Of a stretch of 12,660 nt of DNA, positions 1 to 7,713 are shown piece by piece. Under the pieces are notes generated by a model. The model saw nothing but the letters and a program-made list of their open reading frames with translations, did not search any database and was not told the origin of the DNA. Made by a program: the position numbers and the translations under genes. Every line of letters starts with the position of its first letter. Positions within the stretch are counted from its first letter, which is position 1. The DNA comes from JAGTQI01 sp038868115 (GTDB taxonomy: Archaea > Thermoproteota > Bathyarchaeia > Bathyarchaeales > Bathycorpusculaceae). The DNA is taken from the NCBI GenBank assembly GCA_038868115.1, contig JAWBXA010000026.1, positions 1 to 12,660 on the forward strand, given 5' to 3'.

Positions 1-1081
1 AGTGTTCTTTCTGCAAATATTCAAGTGTATGCTTCTCAGCCAAGAAATTGCCCCCGGGACCAATTTTTTGAATCAGGTCGAGTGCTATTGTCTGTTCTTT
101 CACTTCTATGCCTTCAACAAGGCGAAAAGTCATGTTAACGATTTCATCATCTATCAGAAGCTGCTCAAACGAAAGGGTATTGCAGTTGTCAATGAGGCCT
201 ATCCCAGCAATTATGTCACATCTGGAAAGAACTTGGGGGATGCCGCTGATGAGTTTTTCACAACATGCCTGTGCATCAATAGTTTTGGTGGATGTAACGA
301 AACCTCCCACAAGAGATGGCATATTATAGTATTAGCCAGCTCTCCTGCGGCCGCAGAAATTAGTGCCCGTTCTGGCGATCCCCCCTGTCCAGGCGCCAAA
401 TTCTAATACTGCTTCAATGGATCCCCCTTCATGCTGGAGGGGTGATATGGTACAATGCAGAGATGATATTACGAGGCGCTCCCTAAGCTTTTTCGCGTCT
501 CCAACCACAGCCGCTGCAATTTCAATTACATAACGGGCTACTTTTGGTTTTACTATTGTCTCAAGTTGAACGTGCTTTTCGGTATTGGCTAAAGATGCTT
601 CTAGGTCTTGTAAATGTCTGATGGGTGCAGGCATGTCTAATGAGGTAACCATTGGCCAGTAAACGCCAACAGAGTCAAACGCGTCTGCGATGGTGGCTGA
701 CTTGGCAATATCGTCTTTTGTTGAGGCCCTTCTTTCCCCAGTTTCAAAATCTAGAGTGTTTACCGCATTCCCATCTGTAGTGATGTATACATGTCGGCCA
801 TCCAGCTTCAAGTCATATTTCGGATTCTGGCACATAACCTGAATACCTCCTTTTTCTTTCTTAAAGCCTCTTCAACAACATCGGAAGGAATTAATGCACG
901 CCCCGTTTTGTAATCTACCTTACAACCAGCCTCCTCGAGGATTCTTAAGACATTTTTCACTGCGTACCTTAACACCAGTTCTTTCAAGGACGTCCAATGT
1001 AGCCCAATGAATAGCCTCCAATTCAGATCGAGAAAAAATTCTGATCCTTATTTTTTGATGATCTCTTGAAAAACCAAGCAT
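1..1081 (-). pseudogene. decayed MttB-superfamily methyltransferase, 3' end beyond the window
   Basis: Translating the minus strand in pieces gives a near-complete match to the MttB copy at 6208-7668. The remnant starts at ATG 1081 (MLGFSRDHQKIRIRIFSR), with a good ribosome site GAGGT at 1089-1093, 7 nt upstream. The frame shifts near 925 (one extra base), near 826 (one base lost in the ARNP codons), and near 331 (one base lost after AAAGELA). Near 400 the text jumps from EAVLEF (residue 227 of the intact paralogue) to GGSPER (about 296), a net loss of about 65 codons. The last piece, from MPSLVGGFVTSTK to FLAEKHTLEYLQKEH, is still open at base 1. In the best piece (826-400) I count about 99 identities in 143 residues with the copy at 6208. 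Single-base shifts could be assembly errors, but the deletion removes the central barrel, so I call it dead. It has no internal amber codon that would explain the breaks. Confidence 0.9.
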
Positions 1082-1118
1082 GGCGTAAACCTCGTTGCCA
1101 TTGTTTTACTGATGGTGG

Positions 1119-1128
1119 TTTTTAAAAT
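1119..1128 (-). promoter_or_regulatory. candidate TATA box of the decayed MttB gene
   Basis: Read on the minus strand this is an A/T-only run of the form ATTTTAAAAA. Its centre lies about 42 nt upstream of ATG 1081, which would put transcription start near 1097 and give a leader of about 16 nt containing the GAGGT ribosome site. The box is nearly symmetric, so it could also serve the plus strand. This is inferred from spacing only. Confidence 0.35.
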
Positions 1129-1131
1129 TTC

Positions 1132-1219
1132 TCACCGTCTGAAAAATTTTGTTATGAAGAAGTAAGCGTTATTAGGTACAAAGTTAAAAATGATTTCCTC
1201 AACCTTAAGAAGACGGTGA
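1132..1219. repeat. 9-bp inverted repeat, right arm covering the ribosome site of MttB copy 1
   Basis: TCACCGTCT at 1132-1140 is the exact reverse complement of AGACGGTGA at 1211-1219. The right arm contains GGTGA, the Shine-Dalgarno sequence of the gene starting at 1226. The left arm lies just beside the TATA-like run at 1119-1128. If both arms are in one transcript, they could pair and hide the ribosome site; otherwise they could be paired protein-binding sites. The arms are short, so chance is possible. Confidence 0.35.
1183..1192 (+). promoter_or_regulatory. possible TATA box of the MttB1-corrinoid-aminotransferase operon
   Basis: GTTAAAAATG lies about 38 nt before ATG 1226 and would give a very short leader beginning close to the GGTGA ribosome site at 1215-1219. 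Another A/T run, GAAAAATTTT at 1142-1151, would give a leader of about 50 nt. The sequence does not decide between them. Confidence 0.25.
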
Positions 1220-1225
1220 AAGTTG

Positions 1226-2647
1226 ATGCCTTTCCTTAATTTTCTTTCTAAAAAGCAGAAGTATGCTGTGCATCTGGCAAGCTTAGACATACTTCAAGAA
1301 GTCGGCGTTATAGTTCCCTGTGAAGAAGCTCTTCAAAAGCTTGAGGAAGCAGGCGCTGAGGTTAATCATAAAAGTCAGCAAGTGTCTATTCCACATTATC
1401 TAGCTGAGGAAGCTCTGCAGAGGACACCTCACAGATTTAGTGTTTACCACAGAGACTTAAAAACAAGAAAGACGTTAGGCGGAGATGAAACCCATTTTAG
1501 CACCGTGGGTTTTGCAACCAACTTCTATGATGCCACGTCAAGGACTTACAGGAGAGTTACAGTTCAAGACTTGGCGAATGCAACAAGAGTTGCTGACGCC
1601 TTAGAAAATGTTGAGTTTTACATGTGTATGGGCTCCCCTATGGATGTTCCCCATGAGATTGTGGACAGATACATGTGGGCAACAGCCTTCGAAAACACAA
1701 GTAAACCAATAATTAATGAGGCTATACGGAAAGAAGGTGCCTTAGACGCTATTGAAATGGCTTCAACTATTGTTGGCGGGGTGGAGGAGTTAAGGAAAAA
1801 ACCGATAATGCTTTTGCTGATATCTATAACGAGTCCGCTTACTTATGATAGGGCTACCCTTGAAGCTTTTATTGAAGCTTGCAAACTCGGCATACCAGTT
1901 TTCGTGAATTCTGGTCCAATGGCTGGGGCGACAAGCCCGGTGACTTTAGCTGGGACCCTAGCCCTAAACATGGCTGAATTCATGAGCGCCTTAGTGATCC
2001 GCTATGTGATTAACAAGAACGCTCCGCTCATCATTGGGAGTTGGGCGAGGGCTATGGATGTGAGACAAGCTTCAGCGGTTCTTGGAGGACCAGAATTTGC
2101 CATGCTGCATGCATGTATTGCCAACATGGCGCATCATTACGGTGTCCCAAGCGCTGGCGGTGGCGTTTTAACCGACTCAAAATCTCTAGACGCCCAGATG
2201 GGATATGAAAAGGCTTTAACCGGTGTACTTCCAGCCCTCGCTGGTCTTAACTTAATATGCGGGATGGGTTTAATTGCCTCAGAAAACACCATGAGCTTGG
2301 AAGGACTTATCATTGATAACGAGATTGTTGGCATGATAAGGAAAATCGCAGGCGGCCTTGAAATCACAGATGAAACCCTAGCGTTTGACGTCATCAAGAA
2401 CGTTGGACCCAAAGGCAGCTTCATAAAGGAGCGCCATACTCTTGAACATTTCAGAAGGGAGATTTGGATACCGAAAATAACTGATAGAACTTTTCCAGAG
2501 ATTTGGGTCAAATCAGGCGCTAGGGACTTATGGGTCAAGGCTAAAGAAGAAGTTGAGAAAATATTAAAAGGGCATCAAGTTCTTCCACTTTCAAAGGATG
2601 CAAAAGCTAAAATTTTGAACATTATTAAGAAAAGGGGAGGCGCTTAA
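1226..2647 (+). CDS. MttB-superfamily corrinoid methyltransferase, copy 1 (pyrrolysine-free)
   Basis: The 473-residue product belongs to the trimethylamine/betaine methyltransferase family. It is expected to be a cytoplasmic TIM-barrel enzyme that transfers a methyl group from an N-methylated substrate to the cobalt of its corrinoid partner. Family landmarks shared with the other two intact copies are GATSPVTLAGTLALNMAE, the segment LTDSKSLDAQMGYEKAL, the DNEIVGM stretch, and the C-terminal GPKGSFIKERHT. The last usually reads GPGG, as it does in the two sister copies, so lysine replaces glycine here. There is no internal amber codon, so it cannot carry pyrrolysine as methanogen MttB does. 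ATG 1226 is preferred over TTG 1223 because GGTGA at 1215-1219 lies 6 nt before it. The N-terminus is about 10 residues shorter than in the paralogues. The corrinoid gene begins 1 nt after its stop, so the two are almost certainly partners. The substrate is unknown. Confidence 0.9.
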   Translation: MPFLNFLSKKQKYAVHLASLDILQEVGVIVPCEEALQKLEEAGAEVNHKSQQVSIPHYLAEEALQRTPHRFSVYHRDLKTRKTLGGDETHFSTVGFATNFYDATSRTYRRVTVQDLANATRVADALENVEFYMCMGSPMDVPHEIVDRYMWATAFENTSKPIINEAIRKEGALDAIEMASTIVGGVEELRKKPIMLLLISITSPLTYDRATLEAFIEACKLGIPVFVNSGPMAGATSPVTLAGTLALNMAEFMSALVIRYVINKNAPLIIGSWARAMDVRQASAVLGGPEFAMLHACIANMAHHYGVPSAGGGVLTDSKSLDAQMGYEKALTGVLPALAGLNLICGMGLIASENTMSLEGLIIDNEIVGMIRKIAGGLEITDETLAFDVIKNVGPKGSFIKERHTLEHFRREIWIPKITDRTFPEIWVKSGARDLWVKAKEEVEKILKGHQVLPLSKDAKAKILNIIKKRGGA

Positions 2648-2648
2648 A

Positions 2649-3305
2649 ATGGGCGTAGAAAACGTTATTGAGAGGCTAAGGCTTTCGGTTTTGAACTACA
2701 ACGCTGACGAGGCGGTTTCCGCTGCTAAAGAGGTTGTAAAGCTTGGAGTTGACATTATTAAGGCTATAGAGGAAGGCTTAGCTAGGGGAATAAGAGAGGT
2801 TGGAGAAAAATTTGCCAATGGAGAAGCGTTTCTCCCAGAACTGGTGATGGCTGCTGAAACCATGAAAAAGGCTTTAGAAGTTTTGGAGCCTGAGCTGAAA
2901 CGGACAAAGAAGGAGCGCAAGGCTCTTGGTAAAGTGCTTTTAGGCACCGTTGCAGGAGATATCCACAGCATAGGAAAAACTATAGTTGGCTCTATGCTAA
3001 TAGCAAACGGGTTTGAAGTCTATGATGTTGGAGAGGATGTGCCGGTGGAGAAATTTGTAGAGAAAGTTAAAGAGTTAAAACCGGACGTGGTTGGGCTGTC
3101 AGCCCTATTAACCACGACCCTGCCGGAGCAGAGAACCGTTATTGAAACTCTAAAGAGGGAAGGCCTAAGAGATAAGGTTAAAGTGATCATAGGCGGGGCT
3201 CCAGCAAGCAGAGAATGGGCTGAAGAGATAGGCGCCGACGGTTATGGAGCCGATGCCACAGAGGCAGTTGAGGTTGTTAAAAGGCTTCTAGGATATTTGA
3301 AATAA
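2649..3305 (+). CDS. corrinoid (B12-binding) methyl-carrier protein 1
   Basis: This 218-residue protein is of the MtbC/MttC/MtgC type, the methyl carrier between an MttB-like enzyme and a pterin methyltransferase. Residues about 1-90 form the helical cap domain (AIEEGLARGIREVGEKFANGEAF lies in it), and about 93-218 form the Rossmann-like cobalamin domain. The binding motif D104-I-H106-S-I-G109 is intact, with H106 the expected lower cobalt ligand. The later S151 (GLSALL) and the GG pair at 182-183 (IIGGAP) are also present. Length is normal for the family. ATG 2649 follows GGGGAGG near 2635-2641 and begins 1 nt after the upstream MttB stop, which suggests translational coupling. It is clearly homologous to corrinoid protein 2 (7714-8364), so the two operons probably arose by duplication or by recruitment of the same module. 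Confidence 0.95.
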   Translation: MGVENVIERLRLSVLNYNADEAVSAAKEVVKLGVDIIKAIEEGLARGIREVGEKFANGEAFLPELVMAAETMKKALEVLEPELKRTKKERKALGKVLLGTVAGDIHSIGKTIVGSMLIANGFEVYDVGEDVPVEKFVEKVKELKPDVVGLSALLTTTLPEQRTVIETLKREGLRDKVKVIIGGAPASREWAEEIGADGYGADATEAVEVVKRLLGYLK

Positions 3306-3330
3306 ATCTTCGTTGAGTGTGGAGTTCCTT

Positions 3331-4506
3331 ATGGGTAAAAAATTGAAACTTTCAAAGCGTTCTAAGAAAATTCCAAAGTCCGGAATTCGGAAAATGTTTG
3401 ACTTAGCTCAAAAATATGAGGGCTTATTAAATCTATCAATAGGAGAGCCTGATTTTGATACGCCTTCGCACATTGTTGAGGCAGCCTTTAAGGCTATGAG
3501 GGAGGGTTACACCCATTACACCGTAAATGCTGGTTTCCTAGAGTTTAGAAAGGCTGCTTCAGAAAAGTTGCGAAAAGAAAACCACATAGAAGCTGACCCG
3601 GAGAAGGAGATCATGGCAACAGCTGGGGCCATGGGGGGCTTATCTCTTGCAGTGCTGGCTTTGTTAGACCCTGGCGACGAGGTGCTTATTCCAAATCCCG
3701 GCTTTCCAAACTATGTTGCTCAAACAGTTCTTGCTGGTGGCAAGCCTGTCTATTATCCCCTAAAAGAGGAAAATGATTTTCATGCAAAAGCCGAGGACAT
3801 TGCAGGGAAAGTAACGCCGAAAACGAAGGCCATCATTATCAACTCACCGTCCAATCCTACAGGAGCTGTGCTTAGAGAGAAAGAGCTGAAAAATATAGCG
3901 GATATAGTGTTAGAACATGATCTCTATGTGATTTCCGATGAAGCTTATGAAAATATTTTATATGACGGGGTAAATCACGTAAGCATCGCATCCCTCCCAG
4001 AAATGAAAGAGAGAACAGTGAGCATATTCACATTTTCAAAAACGTACGCTATGACTGGATGGCGCATAGGCTTTGTCGTGGCACCAGAAGAAGTTACAGA
4101 AGCTATGCTCGAGCTTCAAGAGCATGTTCTTGTACACCCCAGCTCCATTTCTCAAATGGCTGCAATAGCGGCTTTACGCGGTCCAAAGGAGCATGTGCAA
4201 AGAATGCTTAAGGAGTATGCTGAAAGAAGAGAAATCATAACAAAGGAGTTAAACAGCATGCCCGGAGTTAGATGCCTAAAACCTGAAGGTGCCTTCTATG
4301 TCTTTCCAAACATAAAGAAAACAGGTATGTCCTCAGAGAAAATTGCGATGTACCTTCTTGAGAAGGCGAAAGTTATGACGGTGCCAGGAACAGCCTTCGG
4401 CGATTACGGCGAAGGATACATAAGAATTTCCTATGCAACTTCAAAGGAAAAAATAAAAGAAGCCATGAACAGAACGCGAATAGCCCTGGAAGAGCTAAGC
4501 AGATGA
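3331..4506 (+). CDS. class I/II PLP-dependent aminotransferase (aspartate/aromatic type)
   Basis: The 391-residue product is a fold-type I aminotransferase. In order it shows an N-terminal LSIGEPDFDTP segment, NPGFPNY, the NSPSNPTG motif (Asn 175 of NPTG), VISDEAYE with Asp 203 and Tyr 206 that contact PLP, the FTFSKTYAMTGWR motif with Schiff-base Lys 237, and YIRISYA with Arg 365, which binds the substrate carboxylate. These fit aspartate, aromatic or broad amino-acid aminotransferases; the sequence does not fix the substrate. ATG 3331 is preferred over TTG 3313 because GGAG at 3321-3324 lies 6 nt before it. The gene starts 25 nt after the corrinoid gene and is probably co-transcribed. A transaminase next to a demethylase hints that the methylated substrate is an amino acid derivative whose freed amine is then handled here; this is inference. 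Confidence 0.93.
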   Translation: MGKKLKLSKRSKKIPKSGIRKMFDLAQKYEGLLNLSIGEPDFDTPSHIVEAAFKAMREGYTHYTVNAGFLEFRKAASEKLRKENHIEADPEKEIMATAGAMGGLSLAVLALLDPGDEVLIPNPGFPNYVAQTVLAGGKPVYYPLKEENDFHAKAEDIAGKVTPKTKAIIINSPSNPTGAVLREKELKNIADIVLEHDLYVISDEAYENILYDGVNHVSIASLPEMKERTVSIFTFSKTYAMTGWRIGFVVAPEEVTEAMLELQEHVLVHPSSISQMAAIAALRGPKEHVQRMLKEYAERREIITKELNSMPGVRCLKPEGAFYVFPNIKKTGMSSEKIAMYLLEKAKVMTVPGTAFGDYGEGYIRISYATSKEKIKEAMNRTRIALEELSR

Positions 4507-4525
4507 AAAGCATTTTCGATATAAC

Positions 4526-4544
4526 ACTTGAAACTTGAACTTGA
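4526..4544 (+). repeat. three near-tandem ACTTGA hexamers
   Basis: ACTTGA occurs at 4526-4531, 4533-4538 and 4539-4544, followed by the related ATTAGA. It lies just after the aminotransferase stop codon and before a T-rich tract. No function is evident. Confidence 0.4.
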
Positions 4545-4550
4545 ATTAGA

Positions 4551-4560
4551 ACTTTTCTTT
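4551..4560 (+). terminator. T-rich candidate terminator after the aminotransferase
   Basis: ACTTTTCTTT lies about 45 nt after the aminotransferase stop. Archaeal polymerase commonly stops at U-rich runs without a hairpin. No strong stem precedes it. The rest of 4507-4718 has no gene that I can see; CACAA/TTGTG at 4589-4600 is a small inverted repeat of doubtful meaning. Confidence 0.3.
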
Positions 4561-4682
4561 GCTGAACTCGCCTTTTCCGTTAGTCTTTCACAATCTTGTG
4601 CTTGTGATGGAATACGCGTCCATGAGTACCTTAGAAGCTGACCGGTTTGCCCTCCAATCTGTCTTATGGTTAGAATCCGTTT

Positions 4683-4698
4683 AAATTTTGTAAAAAGG
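4683..4698 (-). terminator. U-rich candidate terminator of the minus-strand methyltransferase operon
   Basis: Read on the minus strand, about 20-35 nt after the MttB copy 3 stop (4719), the sequence is CCTTTTTACAAAATTT. The T5 run fits a hairpin-free archaeal terminator. Confidence 0.3.
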
Positions 4699-4718
4699 AT
4701 AGTGTGCGATGTGATCTT

Positions 4719-6161
4719 TCAACATCTTTTCAATAGGTCTTTTGCAAAATTGTCAAGGCTTTCTTGAATATCCTTAGGTAAAGGTTCAGGCGTATGCTCT
4801 TTAAGTTTTTTCTCAACGATTTCATGTGCCCTTTTCACTACGTCTTTTTTCCCGGCGTCTTTCCAAACTTTCCATTCTTTGCGATCGATGATTTCTGATG
4901 GTATAAACTGCTCTTTTCTAATCCACTCCAAAGTGTGCCTTTCTGCCAAGTATGTTCCGCCGGGACCAACCTTTTTTATTAGATCGAAGGCTATTGTTTC
5001 ATCTTCAACCTTTACACCCTTTGCCAGCCTAAGCGCCATACCGCAAATCTCGTTGTCTATGACAAGTTTTTCTAAACTTTGGCAATTTTCAAAGTTCAGC
5101 ATCCCCGGCCCAGATATCACGTTTATTCCGGCCAACGCTCCTAACACTAAGCCAATTCCGGTTTCAAAGCCGCATTGCGCGTCTATCACCTTCGCATCGC
5201 TAAGTCCAATATACATGTGGGTTGGCAATCGATAGCTCTTTGCAATTTGGATATAGGCACAACCTAGTAGCATAGCTTCTACAGCCCCTAGACAAGCCGT
5301 AGCATACCTCTGATCAAAAACCGTCGGTGAACCTCCATAGATCACCGGCGAACCAGGATTTGCTAGCTGAACCATCACCAAGCCGCTTAAAACTTCGGCG
5401 TTGTGTTGAACAAGGGAGCCAGCTATCGTTGCGGGACCAGTGGCACCTAACTGGATTGCGGGAATAATATTGACAGGTAAGCGGAATTTGGCGCAGTCCA
5501 TTAGGTTTTGCGCATCAATCTCGCTCCATTTCAGTGGGGATGAAGGGCAAACATCAAATATTGCCATTGGCTTTTTGACCAATTCTTTCTCACCGCCAGC
5601 CACAATTTCAAGCATTCTTTTCATGTCATAAAGTCCATCAATGCTGAAGGCTCCGGTTATTATAGGCTTTGAAGAATTTTTTAGAACTATGTAGAGGCGA
5701 TAACGGTCTACTATTGACTGCGGAACATCCGAAACAACCATAGCTGTGCTTTGCGCCTGAATATGCTCAAGAGCGTCAGCAAGCCTCACAAGGCTTTCCA
5801 AATCCTTCGAAACTGGTCTTCTAATTTCACTAGTTTCATAATCCAGAATGTACAGGGCTGATGATCCAGGATTAAACGTGACCGTGTCTCCTTCTAAAAC
5901 TCTGTCGTGTTTCCTGATTCTACCATAAAGCTTGATTGTGGAAGGCGTTTTACTGAGAGCTTCCTTAACTAAGCATTGCGGGATATAGGCAATTCTCTTA
6001 TCAAAGTCCACTTCAGCTCCGTTTTCACTTAGCAATTTCAATGCATTTTCGCTGTATATTTTTACGCCGACCTCCTCTAGGAGTCTAAGAGAAGAAAGGC
6101 GAATCGACTCGATTTCATCCTCTGATAGTGGTTGAAATTTTAGAAGAGATGATTTAGGCAT
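4719..6161 (-). CDS. MttB-superfamily corrinoid methyltransferase, copy 3 (pyrrolysine-free)
   Basis: The 480-residue product is the most divergent intact MttB copy here. It keeps GATGPATIAGSLVQHNAEVLSG, LSDAKVIDAQCGFETG, LVIDNEICGMALR and the C-terminal VGPGGTYLAERHT, so the barrel and corrinoid-facing segments look intact. There is no internal amber codon, and it ends at TGA. ATG 6161 is preferred over TTG 6188 because GGTGA ends 4 nt before it on the minus strand; the extra nine residues of the longer form do not resemble the family N-terminus. It starts 46 nt after MttB copy 2 and lacks its own corrinoid gene, so it probably shares corrinoid protein 2. Possible roles are a second substrate specificity or a second demethylation step. 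In this family, similar sequences act on glycine betaine, proline betaine and carnitine, and similarity alone does not tell them apart. Confidence 0.88.
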   Translation of the reverse strand: MPKSSLLKFQPLSEDEIESIRLSSLRLLEEVGVKIYSENALKLLSENGAEVDFDKRIAYIPQCLVKEALSKTPSTIKLYGRIRKHDRVLEGDTVTFNPGSSALYILDYETSEIRRPVSKDLESLVRLADALEHIQAQSTAMVVSDVPQSIVDRYRLYIVLKNSSKPIITGAFSIDGLYDMKRMLEIVAGGEKELVKKPMAIFDVCPSSPLKWSEIDAQNLMDCAKFRLPVNIIPAIQLGATGPATIAGSLVQHNAEVLSGLVMVQLANPGSPVIYGGSPTVFDQRYATACLGAVEAMLLGCAYIQIAKSYRLPTHMYIGLSDAKVIDAQCGFETGIGLVLGALAGINVISGPGMLNFENCQSLEKLVIDNEICGMALRLAKGVKVEDETIAFDLIKKVGPGGTYLAERHTLEWIRKEQFIPSEIIDRKEWKVWKDAGKKDVVKRAHEIVEKKLKEHTPEPLPKDIQESLDNFAKDLLKRC

Positions 6162-6207
6162 AATTTCACCTTTTTGAGCGCTTAGCAAGCAAAGTTCTTA
6201 ATAAGCT

Positions 6208-7668
6208 TTAATACGCAATCAAATCCTTTTCCGCCCTTTTGATGATATTTTCAATTTCTCTTTCTGTTTCTTTTTCCAAGGGTTGGACATGGTGCTTCTG
6301 AAGGATTACATTAACCTTTTCCTTAGCTATCTTTATCAGATCCTTCCCGCCATCCTTGATCCAGGCTTCAAAGGATCGCCTGTCAGTTAATTCGGGAATA
6401 AAATGTTCTCTTCGCAAGTTTTGAAGGGTGTGCCTTTCAGCCAGAAAATTGCCGCCTGGACCAACTTTACGGATGATATCAAGTGCCAGTGTATCGTCGT
6501 TGACCTCTACCCCTTGAGCGATTCGGAAAACTATCTTCACAATTTCAGCGTCTATTAGAATCTCTTCAAAGGCGAGGGTTGTGCAGTCATCGAGTAATCC
6601 TATTCCGGCGATCATGCTGCACCCGGAGAAAACTGGAGGGAACCCGCTTGCAAATTTTTCATAACATGCTTGGGCCCCAGGAGTCTTCGCTGTTGAAACA
6701 AAACCTCCCACGATAGATGGCATGCCATAATATCTTGCCAGTTCACCGGCAGCTGCGCCGGTTAAACCGTGTTCCGGGCCTCCACCGGCTCGCTTTAAAG
6801 TTTTCATGTCAAAAACCGCTATGCCAGCGCCATAAATAGTGGGAGCCCCTGGACAAACTAATTGAGTGAGAGTGAGACAGCCCAAAACTTCGGCATTATT
6901 TACAACCAAAGAACCTGCAAGCGTTACAGGGCCCGTGGCTCCTGGTTGGGGCATTCCGAAAAACATCACTGGAACACCAGCTTTAGAAAATTCTAGAGCG
7001 GCTTCCATGCTGTTTCCATCCATTTGGAGCGGGGCACTTGTACAATGCAGGGAGGAGATTATTGGCTTCTTCCTCAGCTTTTCTTCGCCTCCAAGAACTG
7101 CAGCGGCAATTTCTATCTGATATCTAGCCTCTTTAGGCGACATGGTTGTTTCAAAGGTTACATGCTTTTCCGTGTTAGCCAAAGAAGCCTCAAGATCGTG
7201 TAGATGCCGAACGTTGGCTGGGCAGTCTTGGGCGCTTACCATGGGCCAATATATGTCTACCGCGTCAACAGCGTCTGAAATTATGGCTGATTTGGCTATA
7301 TCCTCTTTTGTTGAAGCCCGTCTTTCCCCGGTTTCCATGTCAAAGGTTTGGGTTCCATTCCCGTCGGTAGTTATATAAACATGATTTCCATCCAAAACCG
7401 CATCATATTTTGGATTTCTGGCATAAAGGGTTATGCTCTTCTGATTTTTCCTCAAGGCTTCATTAACTAAGTAGGGTGGGATAAATGCCACTTGCCTTTT
7501 ATAGTCAATCTTGCAGCCCCCTTCCTCAAGAATCTTGAGACATTTTTTGCTGGTGATCCTAAGCCCTGTTGTTTCTAAAACTTCCAGGGTGGCTTTGTGA
7601 ATTTTTTCTAAATCCTCTTTGGAAAGGATGGAGAATTTTATCCTCTGATTTTCTCTGAAAAAAACCAT
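6208..7668 (-). CDS. MttB-superfamily corrinoid methyltransferase, copy 2 (pyrrolysine-free)
   Basis: The 486-residue product is full length for the family. Landmarks are ERRASTKEDIAKSA near 115-128, SSLHCTSAPLQ near 205-215, GATGPVTLAGSLVVNNAE at 243-260, VSTAKTPGAQACYEKF near 324-339, and KVGPGGNFLAERHT at 401-414. In the AK..xxAQ..E segment, Gly 331 stands where the two other intact copies and the decayed copy have Asp. ATG 7668 has GAGGT 6 nt upstream. No internal amber codon occurs. It begins 45 nt after the stop of corrinoid protein 2, its likely methyl acceptor. Its nearest relative in the window is the decayed copy at 1-1081 (about 70% identity in the best segment), far closer than to copies 1 and 3, so those two are recent paralogues. 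The substrate is not determinable from sequence. Confidence 0.9.
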   Translation of the reverse strand: MVFFRENQRIKFSILSKEDLEKIHKATLEVLETTGLRITSKKCLKILEEGGCKIDYKRQVAFIPPYLVNEALRKNQKSITLYARNPKYDAVLDGNHVYITTDGNGTQTFDMETGERRASTKEDIAKSAIISDAVDAVDIYWPMVSAQDCPANVRHLHDLEASLANTEKHVTFETTMSPKEARYQIEIAAAVLGGEEKLRKKPIISSLHCTSAPLQMDGNSMEAALEFSKAGVPVMFFGMPQPGATGPVTLAGSLVVNNAEVLGCLTLTQLVCPGAPTIYGAGIAVFDMKTLKRAGGGPEHGLTGAAAGELARYYGMPSIVGGFVSTAKTPGAQACYEKFASGFPPVFSGCSMIAGIGLLDDCTTLAFEEILIDAEIVKIVFRIAQGVEVNDDTLALDIIRKVGPGGNFLAERHTLQNLRREHFIPELTDRRSFEAWIKDGGKDLIKIAKEKVNVILQKHHVQPLEKETEREIENIIKRAEKDLIAY

Positions 7669-7713
7669 TTTAGAACCTCAACCTTCAAAACGTGATCGAG
7701 CAACCTCTTTGGA

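Noticed and set aside
211..399. Separate small minus-strand gene
   Set aside because: Its first part (GGSPERALISAAAGELA) aligns to the MttB paralogue; it is the frame between two breaks of the decayed copy, not an independent gene.
2..406. 134-residue open frame on the plus strand at the left edge
   Set aside because: The opposite strand over the same bases encodes recognisable MttB sequence with family motifs, so the plus-strand frame is a shadow.
4507..4718. Possible tRNA or small RNA gene between the convergent operons
   Set aside because: No cloverleaf, CCA end or strong stem is visible; CACAA/TTGTG at 4589-4600 is too short to support an RNA gene.
1226..7668. Pyrrolysine-containing MttB
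   Set aside because: All three intact copies are open to family length without an internal TAG, and the breaks in the decayed copy are base shifts and a deletion, not amber codons.
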